Below are positions 1 to 6,622 of a DNA stretch of 20,744 nucleotides, one piece after another (position 1 is the first letter of the stretch; each line of letters starts with the position of its first letter). This DNA comes from SZUA-430 sp964638635 (GTDB lineage: Bacteria; Pseudomonadota; Alphaproteobacteria; Micropepsales; Micropepsaceae): positions 1 to 20,744 of the forward strand of contig CAZXAQ010000071.1 in assembly GCA_964638635.1 (NCBI GenBank), given 5' to 3'. The notes under the pieces were generated by a model. The model was not told the DNA's origin, ran no database searches, and saw only the letters and a list, made by a program, of their open reading frames with translations. Position numbers and translations under genes: made by a program.

Positions 1-1
1 G

Positions 2-925
2 ATGAATTGGCCGCGTACCTTTAGTCGCCGTCCCGCGTTGGCGCGGCGCCAGGCCTCGTTCGATCCGTCCGCGAGCATTGAAGAGCTTCGCGAACACATC
101 AAACAATTTTGGGCAGGATTCGGGCCGGTGCAAACCGGCGTCGAAGTGCAGCCCGTTTTGATCAGCGCCATTCGCGGCGAGTGGGTCGTGCCGGAGTCGG
201 CGACCGGCCGGCGCGTGATCCTCTATTTCCACGGCGGCGGCTTTATTGCCGGATCGCCGGAAAGCCATCGTCCGTTGATTTCGCGACTTGCACATGCGGC
301 GAGCGCGCGGGCATTGGTTCCGCAGTATCGCTTGGCGCCGGAGTTTCCGTATCCGGCCGCGTTGCGCGATGCGGCCGATTCCTATCGTTGGCTTCTCACA
401 CAAGGCATCACGCCGGCAAACATCGTGTTTGCAGGTGACGGATCGGGCGGCGGGTTGGTGTTTGCGACGCTGCTTGCATTGCGCAATGCGGGCTTGCCGT
501 TGCCGGCCGGCGCGCTGTGCTTCTCGCCCTGGGCGGACATGACGATGTCCGGGTGGTCGATGCTCAAGAACAAAGCGTCCGACGATGCGTTGAACTGGGA
601 ATTGCTTGCGACGTGCGCTCGGCACTATCTGAAGGGCGCTTCGCCCGCGGAGCCGTTTGCGTCACCGCTTTACGGCGACTTCCGCGGCATGCCGCCGATG
701 ATGATTCACGCGGGCAGCCTTGAGGTTTTGAAGGACGACGCGAGCCGGTTGGGTGAGCGGGCGGCGGCGGCGAATATCAACGTCAACGTCGAAGTCTACG
801 AGGGTATGCCGCATCTCTTCCAAGGGCTGCCCGAGTTGCCGGAATCAAAGGTTTCGCTGACGCGGGCGGCGGCCTTTATCAAGGCGCGCACGCCGGATGT
901 CGCGCTTCGCCGCGCGGCGCAATAG
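2..925 (+). CDS. HSL-family alpha/beta hydrolase with altered nucleophile elbow
   Basis: This is a 307-residue alpha/beta hydrolase of the hormone-sensitive-lipase (HSL, esterase family IV) type, a cytosolic group that usually hydrolyses short acyl esters or lactones. The oxyanion-hole motif HGGGF is at residues 77-81, a likely acid (Glu241 in GSLEVLKDD) follows, and the catalytic His is in EGMPHLFQ (H271). The usual nucleophile motif GDSAGG reads GDGSGG here (G145 to G150), so the normal Ser position is Gly147 and a Ser sits one residue later. Either the enzyme is inactive or the nucleophile has shifted. The ATG lies at the second base of the window, so a longer 5' part upstream cannot be excluded. 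It is convergent with the next gene, with 3 nt between stop codons. The family call is firm; substrate and activity are unknown. Confidence 0.88.
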   Translation: MNWPRTFSRRPALARRQASFDPSASIEELREHIKQFWAGFGPVQTGVEVQPVLISAIRGEWVVPESATGRRVILYFHGGGFIAGSPESHRPLISRLAHAASARALVPQYRLAPEFPYPAALRDAADSYRWLLTQGITPANIVFAGDGSGGGLVFATLLALRNAGLPLPAGALCFSPWADMTMSGWSMLKNKASDDALNWELLATCARHYLKGASPAEPFASPLYGDFRGMPPMMIHAGSLEVLKDDASRLGERAAAANINVNVEVYEGMPHLFQGLPELPESKVSLTRAAAFIKARTPDVALRRAAQ

Positions 926-928
926 CAC

Positions 929-1606
929 TCAGCGCTTCGTCTTTTTCTTCGCCTTGGGCTTCGGTCCCGGGCGCTGACGCGCAAGTGTGCGGCCGAGCTT
1001 CTTCTCCAGGGACGCAATGAACGCCGGCGAGCCCAGCGGGCGGCCGGTGTGTTCGCAGGCGGCAATCATCTTCAGATCTGCGGGCGCCAGGGGCTTCGCC
1101 AGTTCCGTTTTCCAGGCGTTGGCGCTGGTGCGCAGGCCCTTCACGTCTACAAAGCCGTCGGCCTTGCCCTTCAGATGGGCGCCGGCGCTTGACCACTTCC
1201 AGCTGGCCGCCTTGGGGGCGGCACGGCCGCGGACGGGCGCCTGTTCCACAAAGCGGGTGACCAAGGCCAGCGAAGCCTGGTCCATGGGAAACGACGAGAA
1301 CCGGCCGCGGAATAGGCCGCCCTCGCGCGAGCGGCGCTGGTTCATGGCGCGGGTGAAGCGGCGATGCGCCTCACCCAGCGCTTGACGTAGCGCCTTCGGG
1401 CTTTGCGGCACCAGGATCAGGTGCACCTGCTTCGGCAAGAGGCAATAGGCCAGCACGCCCACACGCGCGGACGCGCAGCCCTCAGCCACCAGAGCGAGGT
1501 AGTCCTTGTAATCCTGATCGGTCGCGAAAATCCGCTGCCCGGGGTTTCCCCGTTGCAGAATGTGATGGGGCGCACCAGGCGCCACCGCTCTTGCTAGACG
1601 AGCCAT
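929..1606 (-). CDS. RAYT-like (REP-associated tyrosine transposase family) protein, active site degenerate
   Basis: This protein of about 225 residues belongs to the Y1/HUH transposase group associated with REP sequences (RAYT, TnpA-REP). The typical N-terminus MARLARAV..APHHILQRGN, the GLFRGRF segment, the WKWSS motif and the basic GPKPK tail are all visible. From family knowledge, active members carry an HUH motif in PNHVHLI and a catalytic Tyr in a YVxxNP context. Here these read PKQVHLI (first His replaced by Gln, codon at 1427-1429) and RFVEQAP (Tyr replaced by Phe, codon at 1250-1252). The reading frame is nevertheless intact. I chose the ATG at 1606 because the family start MARL fits it; an in-frame TTG at 1642 would add 12 residues. 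It is probably catalytically dead, either decaying or domesticated as a DNA-binding protein. Confidence 0.85.
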   Translation of the reverse strand: MARLARAVAPGAPHHILQRGNPGQRIFATDQDYKDYLALVAEGCASARVGVLAYCLLPKQVHLILVPQSPKALRQALGEAHRRFTRAMNQRRSREGGLFRGRFSSFPMDQASLALVTRFVEQAPVRGRAAPKAASWKWSSAGAHLKGKADGFVDVKGLRTSANAWKTELAKPLAPADLKMIAACEHTGRPLGSPAFIASLEKKLGRTLARQRPGPKPKAKKKTKR

Positions 1607-1647
1607 GGCAGCGAAACTAGGCTGTGGCCGCGCGTCCGTCAATCAAT

Positions 1648-1664
1648 CTGTGTCCCCGAATTTG
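1648..1664. other. Possible RAYT-flanking sequence box
   Basis: The stretch containing GTGTCCCCGAATTT lies about 45 nt upstream of the RAYT-like start. From memory, similar GGGGACA-type boxes often flank REP-associated transposase genes, so this could be a remnant of the element end. Only one copy is visible in the window, so the call is weak. Confidence 0.25.
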
Positions 1665-1730
1665 TGCGTTGCTTGACGATTCCGGCAGTTTTGGGTCCTG
1701 TCCACCATGAATGCGATTGGAGTGAATTCG

Positions 1731-3275
1731 ATGCGACTTCTGCGTGCCCTTTTCGTGCTCTGCGTTGCATTCGCTATGCCCGCTTGTGCGTCGACGGTCG
1801 AACAACCTGTCACCACGACAGCGGGTGAGACGCGTATCACGCTCGTTCTCGTCTGCGACGTCTACAAAATGGAGGCCGAAAATGGGCGCGGCGGTATGGC
1901 GCGGATCGCAGCGGTGCTGAAGGCCGAGAAGGCGCGCCATGCGAATGTTCTGATCGCCCACGCCGGGGACACGATTTCGCCGTCGCTGATGTCGGGATTC
2001 GACAAGGGGGCGTCGATCGTCGATCTGTTCAACATGACGCCGCTCGACGTGTTCGTTCCGGGCAACCACGAGTTCGACTTCGGACCCGACATTTTCCTGA
2101 AGCGCATGGGCGAGATGAAGGCGCGCGTTTTGGCCGCCAATTTGCGCGGCGCGAACGGGCAGCCGATCGCCGGGATTTCGGACTCGACGATTGTGAGCTT
2201 CGGGCCGGTGAAGGTCGGCGTTATCGGGCTTACCGCCGACAATTCGCCGGTTTCATCGAAGCCCGGCAATTTGAAATTCTCGGACAGCATCAGTGCGGCG
2301 GAGCGCGAGGCTGCGCGCTTGCGCAAGGCGGGGGCCGACTTGATCGTGCTGGTGCCGCATGCTGACCGCGTGCTCGATCAGCAGCTCTATGCGTCGGGCG
2401 TGGCGGACGTGATTTTGTCGGGACACGATCACGACCTCTATATGAACTTCAACGAGAAGACGGCCATCGTCGAGTCGGGCGAGGACGGGATGATGGTTGC
2501 GGCGGTCGATCTTTCGGTAAAGGTCGAGGACAAAGGCGACGGGAAGCGCAAGGTGCGCTGGTGGCCGCGCTTCCGCTTCATCGACACCGCCGACGTGACG
2601 CCGGACACCAAGGTCGAGGCGCGCGTTGCGGAGTATTCGAAGGAGCTGGGTGCGGAGCTTGGGCAGCCGATCGGCACGACGACGACCGAACTCGACAGTC
2701 GCAACGCCATCGTGCGCGGCGGGGAGGCGGCCATCGGCAATCTGTTCGCGGATGCGGTTCGGGATGCGACGAAAGCCGATGTGGTGCTGATCAATGGCGG
2801 TGGGTTTCGCGGCGGCAAGGTGTATCCGGCGGGCACGCAGCTGACGCGCAAGGATGTTCTGACGGAGCTGCCGTTCTTGAACAAAGCCTATGTGCTGGAA
2901 CTGAGCGGGGCTCAGATTAAAGAGGCGCTGGAGCAAGGGTTCACGGGCGCGGAGAACGAAGTGGGACGCTTCCCGCAAGTGTCGGGCATGCGGATCAAGG
3001 CGGATGTCACGCGCGCCGTTGGGCAACGCGTGGTCGGCGTGACGGTGAACGGCAAGCCGCTCAATCCGAAGGACAAGTACCGGCTCGCGACCAATGATTA
3101 CTTGGCAAACGGCGGCGACGGGTATGCAGCGCTGAAGTCCGGGAAGGTCTTGGTTGGCGAAGCCGAGGCCGATCTGATCGCGAACATCGTGATGGCCTAC
3201 ATCCGCGCGAAGGGAACTGTCGCGCCGGCACTGGACGGGCGCATCATTGTCGGTCGCGCACGTGCGCCCGGTTGA
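1731..3275 (+). CDS. Exported UshA-like metallophosphatase / 5'-nucleotidase
   Basis: This is a 514-residue two-domain enzyme of the UshA/5'-nucleotidase family, which removes phosphate from nucleotides or splits nucleotide sugars in the periplasm. An N-terminal signal peptide (MRLLRALF..., likely cut near ACA-S, residues 18-21) precedes a calcineurin-like metallophosphatase domain. Metal-site motifs are AGDTISPS, GNHEFDFG, LVPHADR and SGHDHD. The first motif, normally NDxH, is C42-D43-V-Y45, so the metal-ligand His is a Tyr. The C-terminal 5'-nucleotidase domain has INGGGFRGG and the substrate-stacking NDYLANGGDGY. I prefer the ATG at 1731 over an upstream in-frame ATG at 1707 because GGAG at 1719-1722 is well spaced and the signal peptide then starts cleanly. 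The stop overlaps the next start (TTGA), which suggests translational coupling. The exact substrate is unknown. Confidence 0.9.
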   Translation: MRLLRALFVLCVAFAMPACASTVEQPVTTTAGETRITLVLVCDVYKMEAENGRGGMARIAAVLKAEKARHANVLIAHAGDTISPSLMSGFDKGASIVDLFNMTPLDVFVPGNHEFDFGPDIFLKRMGEMKARVLAANLRGANGQPIAGISDSTIVSFGPVKVGVIGLTADNSPVSSKPGNLKFSDSISAAEREAARLRKAGADLIVLVPHADRVLDQQLYASGVADVILSGHDHDLYMNFNEKTAIVESGEDGMMVAAVDLSVKVEDKGDGKRKVRWWPRFRFIDTADVTPDTKVEARVAEYSKELGAELGQPIGTTTTELDSRNAIVRGGEAAIGNLFADAVRDATKADVVLINGGGFRGGKVYPAGTQLTRKDVLTELPFLNKAYVLELSGAQIKEALEQGFTGAENEVGRFPQVSGMRIKADVTRAVGQRVVGVTVNGKPLNPKDKYRLATNDYLANGGDGYAALKSGKVLVGEAEADLIANIVMAYIRAKGTVAPALDGRIIVGRARAPG

Positions 3276-3838
3276 CGGTGTCGACACCGGAGCCTCGGAC
3301 GCGCGAGGAGCTCATCGCTGCTATCGATGCAGGCTGGGCGCCGAAGTGGGTGTTCTTCTGGGGGCACACGCCGTCGAAGGACGGGTCGATCTCGAAGTCC
3401 TGCTTCAGCCAGTGGTGGGAGGGGCATCCGTTTGCGATTGACGGCGTCACCTACCGCACGGCCGAGCATTACATGATGGCGGAGAAGGCGCGGCTGTTCG
3501 GCGATGAGGCGGTGCGGGGTCAGATACTCGCGGCGCGTACCCCGGGTGAAGCGAAGAAGCTTGGGCGGATGGCGGCAAACTTCGACGAGGACACTTGGCT
3601 TCGCCATCGTTGGGACATCGTGGTCGCGGGCAGTGTAGCCAAGTTCGGGCAACACGAGGCGCTGCGCCGGTATTTGTTCGAAACGGGCAAGAAGGTGTTG
3701 GTTGAAGCGAGCCCCACCGACCGCATTTGGGGTATTGGGATGGCAGCGAACGATCCCGATGCCGAGAACGCCGCGGCGTGGCGGGGACTCAATCTGCTCG
3801 GCTTTGCCTTGATGGAAGCACGCCAACGCGTTTGCTAG
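3272..3838 (+). CDS. NADAR (YbiA-like) N-glycosidase
   Basis: This is a 188-residue NADAR/DUF1768 protein. Family members such as YbiA cleave N-glycosidic bonds, for example in reactive early riboflavin-pathway intermediates; others remove ADP-ribose from guanine as partners of DarT toxins. Hallmarks are TAEHYMMAEKA (residues 63-73), AKKLGR, a KFGQHEAL segment, LVEASPTDRIWGIGM (143-157) and WRGLNLLGFALM near the C-terminus. There is no signal peptide, so it should be cytosolic. The TTG at 3272 overlaps the upstream nucleotidase stop as TTGA; a GTG at 3278 is an alternative start. It lies 11 nt before the ceramidase-like gene, so the three are probably one transcript. No DarT-like toxin is next to it, so a housekeeping metabolite-repair role is more likely than an antitoxin role. 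Confidence 0.88.
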   Translation: MTVSTPEPRTREELIAAIDAGWAPKWVFFWGHTPSKDGSISKSCFSQWWEGHPFAIDGVTYRTAEHYMMAEKARLFGDEAVRGQILAARTPGEAKKLGRMAANFDEDTWLRHRWDIVVAGSVAKFGQHEALRRYLFETGKKVLVEASPTDRIWGIGMAANDPDAENAAAWRGLNLLGFALMEARQRVC

Positions 3839-3849
3839 GAAAGGCAAAG

Positions 3850-4527
3850 ATGGAACGATTTGGTCCCACGTATTGCGAGACACCGGAAGCGATCACGGGG
3901 ATTTTCCCTGTGGAGCCGGCGAATGCGATTTCCAGCGGCGTGATCGTCGTGTTCGGGGTGCTTGCCCTCATTCAGGTGATGCGGCGCGCGCCGCGTTCGA
4001 TCGAGCTCTATGTGATGTGCGCGCTTTTGATCACGAACGGCGTGGGCAGCATCTTGTGGCACGGTCTGCGCACGCGCTGGTCGCTGACGCTCGACTTTCT
4101 GCCGGCCGCCATTTTCGTGCTCATGATGGCGATCGTTTGGGCGCGACGGGTGGCGCCGTTGCCGCAGGTCTTGCTGGCGTTCGGGGCGTTTGTGGCAACC
4201 GTCGTTGCGTTGCGGTTCGTGGATCTTGGCCTGCCGATACCCGGGCGCATCGCGGCAAGTGCGGTTGCGATCGTCGGGCTTGCGCTGTGGCTGATCACAC
4301 GCAGTGCCGCCGTTTCGCGCGATGCAGCGATGTTGGGTGGGGCGGCGCTGCTATCCGCGCTGACGGCGTTGACGTTCCGCTCGGCCGATGTTTGGGCTTG
4401 CGCGACGTTCGGAACGGGATCGCACTTCCTGTGGCACGTGTTCCTGTCCGGCGGCGCGTTCTTGGCGATGCTGACGATCTTGAAGCTTCGCGAGGTTCCG
4501 GCACAGGCTGCGCCTGCCGGCGCTTGA
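3850..4527 (+). CDS. Alkaline-ceramidase-like CREST-superfamily membrane hydrolase
   Basis: This is a 225-residue, very hydrophobic protein with about seven predicted membrane segments. It matches the CREST superfamily, to which alkaline ceramidases belong; these zinc enzymes cut the amide bond of ceramides inside the membrane. The catalytic set is complete and spaced as in human ACER3 (S77, H81, D92, H217, H221): S67 and H71 in GSILWH, D82 in TLDFLP, and H192 and H196 in SHFLWH. The N-terminal YCE (8-10), E22 and N25 resemble the WCE...E..N segment of ceramidases. AGGAAAGG at about 3837-3844 is a good ribosome binding site for the ATG at 3850. It follows the NADAR gene closely and precedes the sigma-factor gene by about 55 nt. 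The substrate could be a bacterial sphingolipid, but this is inference. Confidence 0.82.
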   Translation: MERFGPTYCETPEAITGIFPVEPANAISSGVIVVFGVLALIQVMRRAPRSIELYVMCALLITNGVGSILWHGLRTRWSLTLDFLPAAIFVLMMAIVWARRVAPLPQVLLAFGAFVATVVALRFVDLGLPIPGRIAASAVAIVGLALWLITRSAAVSRDAAMLGGAALLSALTALTFRSADVWACATFGTGSHFLWHVFLSGGAFLAMLTILKLREVPAQAAPAGA

Positions 4528-4584
4528 GGCGGCGTTGGCAGCTTTGCTAGTGTGACCCATGCTTGAAAGAATGTTGCGCGGGTG

Positions 4585-5130
4585 ATGGCGGAGCTTGACC
4601 TCCAACGGGCCCAGAAACTGCTGATCCGGACGGCGGCCGCCGATCGGGCGGCGTTCCGGGAGCTTTACGACCTGACGTCCCGGCTGCTTTTTTCGATCTG
4701 CCTCAGATTGCTGCGCAACCGGAACGCGGCCGAGGACGTAGTTCAAGACGTATACGTGCGGATTTGGGAGCGGGCGTGGCAGTTCGACCCCGAAAAGGGC
4801 ACGGCCAAGACATGGTTGACGGTGCTCGCGCGGCGGATGGCGATCGACGAATTGCGGAAACGAAAGCCGCAGACGGTGTCGCCGTACGATGTCGAGATCG
4901 AAGATCCGGTGACGGTCGAGCGGATGGAGGCGGGCGCGGACGGGCATGCGCTGCAGCGCTGTCTTGGCGGACTTGAAGACGGCGCGCGGAAGGCGATCAT
5001 TTTCGCCTATCGCGACGGATACAGCTATGACGAGCTGGCGCAGATGTTGTCCGCGCCGGTCGGCACCGTGAAGAGTTGGGTTTCGCGGGGCTTGCAACGA
5101 TTGAGAATTTGTTTGGAGCGGCCGATATGA
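4585..5130 (+). CDS. ECF-type RNA polymerase sigma factor (SigK-like)
   Basis: This is a 181-residue extracytoplasmic-function sigma factor with only regions sigma2 and sigma4. Region 2 runs from about residue 25 to 95 (YDLTSRLLFSICLRLLRN, then AAEDVVQDVYVRIWERA). Region 4 covers about 120-178 with a helix-turn-helix (YSYDELAQMLSAPVGTVKSW). The overlapping downstream gene encodes its probable anti-sigma factor (ATGA overlap at 5127-5130). Together with the fasciclin gene beyond it, the arrangement recalls mycobacterial SigK-RskA, which controls the fasciclin proteins MPT70 and MPT83. Translation may start at the GTG 4582 or the adjacent ATG 4585. The ECF subgroup is assigned by neighbourhood and overall look, not by a phylogeny, so 'SigK-like' is less certain than the sigma-factor call. 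Confidence 0.92.
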   Translation: MAELDLQRAQKLLIRTAAADRAAFRELYDLTSRLLFSICLRLLRNRNAAEDVVQDVYVRIWERAWQFDPEKGTAKTWLTVLARRMAIDELRKRKPQTVSPYDVEIEDPVTVERMEAGADGHALQRCLGGLEDGARKAIIFAYRDGYSYDELAQMLSAPVGTVKSWVSRGLQRLRICLERPI

Positions 5131-5681
5131 CCGGCGATGTGCGCGCAGCGGAATATGTGCTCGGCCTTCTCGACGAGAAGGCGCGGGCCGATGTTGTGCG
5201 CGCTGCCGAGGGCGATGCTGCGCTCGCCGCCGAGATCGCGTGGTGGGAAAAGAAACTCGCGCCAATCGATGCGGGCGAAGCGAGCGCGCCTTCCGCTGGG
5301 ACATTCGACCGCATCATGGCGCGGATCGAGGCTGCGGGGGTGAAAGAGGTTCCTGCGCTACCCGGAACGGTCACTCTGCGCGCGGGTGAAGGCGCGTGGG
5401 TGCCTCATCCGGACCTGGGTCACGGCGTCGAACGCAAGATGCTGTGGGACGACGCCGCGACCGGGCGGCAGGCCTATCTCGTGCGCCTGCCTGCCGGCGG
5501 CAGCGTGCATTGGCATGCGCATCCGGCGGATGAGGAATGCTACCTGATTTCGGGCGATCTCAATTTTGGTCCGCTGCACCTGAAGCCCGGCGATTTTCAT
5601 CTTGCCAAGCGCGGCGTCGCGCATCCGGCTGCGACATCGAAGACCGGCGCGGTCTTCCTGATCAGCACGCAAGCCCACTGA
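5127..5681 (+). CDS. Soluble anti-sigma factor: RskA-like N-terminus fused to ChrR-like cupin
   Basis: This is a 184-residue protein that should bind and inhibit the sigma factor encoded by the overlapping upstream gene (ATGA, 5127-5130; this overlap decides the start). The N-terminal part (about 1-48: AAEYVLGLLDEKAR... then ALAAEIAWWEKKLAPI) resembles the sigma-binding region of RskA-type anti-sigma factors. It contains no His or Cys, so it lacks the zinc site of ChrR-type domains. The C-terminal half (about 80-184) is a cupin with metal ligands H128, H130 and/or H132, E136 and H166 in HWHAHPADEE and GDFHLAKRGVAH, as in the ChrR cupin that senses singlet oxygen or organic hydroperoxides. There is no transmembrane helix, so sensing would be cytosolic. 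The hybrid architecture is an observation; the sensing role is inferred. Confidence 0.85.
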   Translation: MTGDVRAAEYVLGLLDEKARADVVRAAEGDAALAAEIAWWEKKLAPIDAGEASAPSAGTFDRIMARIEAAGVKEVPALPGTVTLRAGEGAWVPHPDLGHGVERKMLWDDAATGRQAYLVRLPAGGSVHWHAHPADEECYLISGDLNFGPLHLKPGDFHLAKRGVAHPAATSKTGAVFLISTQAH

Positions 5682-5994
5682 AGCCAAGCGTTACGAGACT
5701 GCTCAGCGTACGGATCATGCGTTCCGCGCGGTTTTGTTCGTTCGTCACGTTCCGCAGTTTGATTCGTGCGGTTCACGGCGTCGTGAGCGGTTTTTCCGGA
5801 ATGCGCGCAACCCATTGCGAAAGTCCTGCGTAGAAGAGGCCAACTGCAGCGAACGACGCGGTCCGCCCCGCAGAGGACATGAGAGGCCCGCCGCTTCGTT
5901 CGCAGCCGTTCCCGAAACACTCGGGCGCAATCCAACCGGGAGGCATGGTGCTTTCCGGAAACGCTCAAACCTTGTCTTGAAATGGAGAAACACA
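5682..5994 (+). promoter_or_regulatory. 313-nt non-coding leader upstream of the fasciclin gene
   Basis: I see no convincing gene here. An in-frame extension of the fasciclin frame reaches back to 5734 but lacks a signal-peptide-like start. The stretch holds a weak hairpin with a T-run (5773-5795), a block at 5810-5830 that resembles the sequence just upstream of the sigma-factor gene (4555-4578), a small CCCGA/TCGGG hairpin at 5911-5925 and a CAATCC box at 5928-5933. It is long enough to hold an ECF-dependent promoter for the fasciclin gene, but I cannot assign -35 and -10 elements with confidence. Confidence 0.4.
5773..5795 (+). terminator. Possible weak terminator after sigma/anti-sigma operon
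   Basis: The inverted repeat TCACG (5773-5777) and CGTGA (5782-5786) has a 4-nt loop and is followed four bases later by TTTTT (5791-5795). The stem is short and the T-run is offset from it, so this is only a candidate end for the sigma/anti-sigma transcript. Confidence 0.3.
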
Positions 5995-6546
5995 ATGTCT
6001 TTCGCACGTAAAACCGTTCTTGCCGTTGCCGCTTCGGCTCTTCTTTCCGGCGCTGCGTTCGCCAGCGTCATGGTCGGCGGTCAAGCCATGTTCCCGACGA
6101 AGAACATCGTCGAGAACGCCGTGAACTCGGCCGATCACACGACGCTCGTCGCCGCAGTGAAGGCCGCGGGCCTCGTCGAAACGCTGCAGAGCAAAGGTCC
6201 GTTCACGGTGTTCGCGCCGGTGAATTCGGCGTTCGCGGCGCTGCCGGCCGGCACGGTCGAGACGCTGCTCAAGCCCGAGAACAAGGGCGCGCTGACGGGC
6301 GTTTTGACCTATCACGTGGTCGCGGGCCGGTTGACCTACAACGATCTGCGCAACATGATCAAAAAGGGCAACGGCAAGGCCACCCTTTCGACGGTTGCCG
6401 GCGGCACGCTGACCGCCGAGATGAACGGCCCGGTCAACATCATCCTCAAGGATGCGACGGGCGCGGCGGCCGACATCACCGTCTATGACGTGATCCAGTC
6501 GAACGGCGTGATCCACTCGATCGACCGCGTTCTGATGCCGAAGTAA
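5995..6546 (+). CDS. Secreted fasciclin (FAS1) domain protein
   Basis: This is a 183-residue secreted protein with one FAS1 domain, a fold used for cell-surface adhesion and protein interaction. A signal peptide (MSFARKTVLAVAASALL..., cleavage likely after AFA at residue 23) is followed by the FAS1 motifs GPFTVFAPVNSAFAALP, LTYHVVAGRLTY and IQSNGVIHSIDRVLMP. GGAG at 5984-5987, seven bases before the ATG, is a strong ribosome binding site. It follows an ECF sigma/anti-sigma pair, as fasciclin genes do in the mycobacterial SigK regulon, so it is a probable target of that sigma factor. A stem-loop directly after the stop separates it from the cytochrome gene and may reduce read-through. The molecular partner is unknown. 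Confidence 0.93.
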   Translation: MSFARKTVLAVAASALLSGAAFASVMVGGQAMFPTKNIVENAVNSADHTTLVAAVKAAGLVETLQSKGPFTVFAPVNSAFAALPAGTVETLLKPENKGALTGVLTYHVVAGRLTYNDLRNMIKKGNGKATLSTVAGGTLTAEMNGPVNIILKDATGAAADITVYDVIQSNGVIHSIDRVLMPK

Positions 6547-6563
6547 CCCCAGAAACCTCGGCA

Positions 6564-6606
6564 TGGCCGGAGGTGGCCACTCTCCCCGCCTCCGGCCACT
6601 TTCTTT
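6564..6606 (+). terminator. Stem-loop (terminator/attenuator) between fasciclin and cytochrome genes
   Basis: A perfect 10-bp inverted repeat, TGGCCGGAGG (6564-6573) and CCTCCGGCCA (6589-6598), has a 15-nt loop and is followed by CTTTCTTT. The T-rich tail is interrupted by C, so termination may be partial. It could let the fasciclin mRNA accumulate while some transcripts continue into the cytochrome and molybdoenzyme genes 25 nt later. Confidence 0.65.
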
Positions 6607-6622
6607 GAAGGATCGAGCCCCC

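Noticed and set aside
2253..3287. A 344-codon frame antisense to the 5'-nucleotidase
   Set aside because: It has low-complexity Arg/His/Leu composition, no motif and no ribosome binding site, while the plus-strand gene has all its family motifs.
3272..3838. NADAR as antitoxin of a DarT-type toxin-antitoxin pair
   Set aside because: Neither neighbour resembles a DarT ADP-ribosyltransferase; they are a nucleotidase and a membrane hydrolase.
4351..5304. A 317-codon frame antisense to the ceramidase-like and sigma-factor genes
   Set aside because: Its composition is shadow-like and it runs across three real genes.
5734..5994. In-frame N-terminal extension of the fasciclin gene
   Set aside because: The extension is Arg-rich and would bury the signal peptide; the ATG at 5995 has a strong GGAG site.
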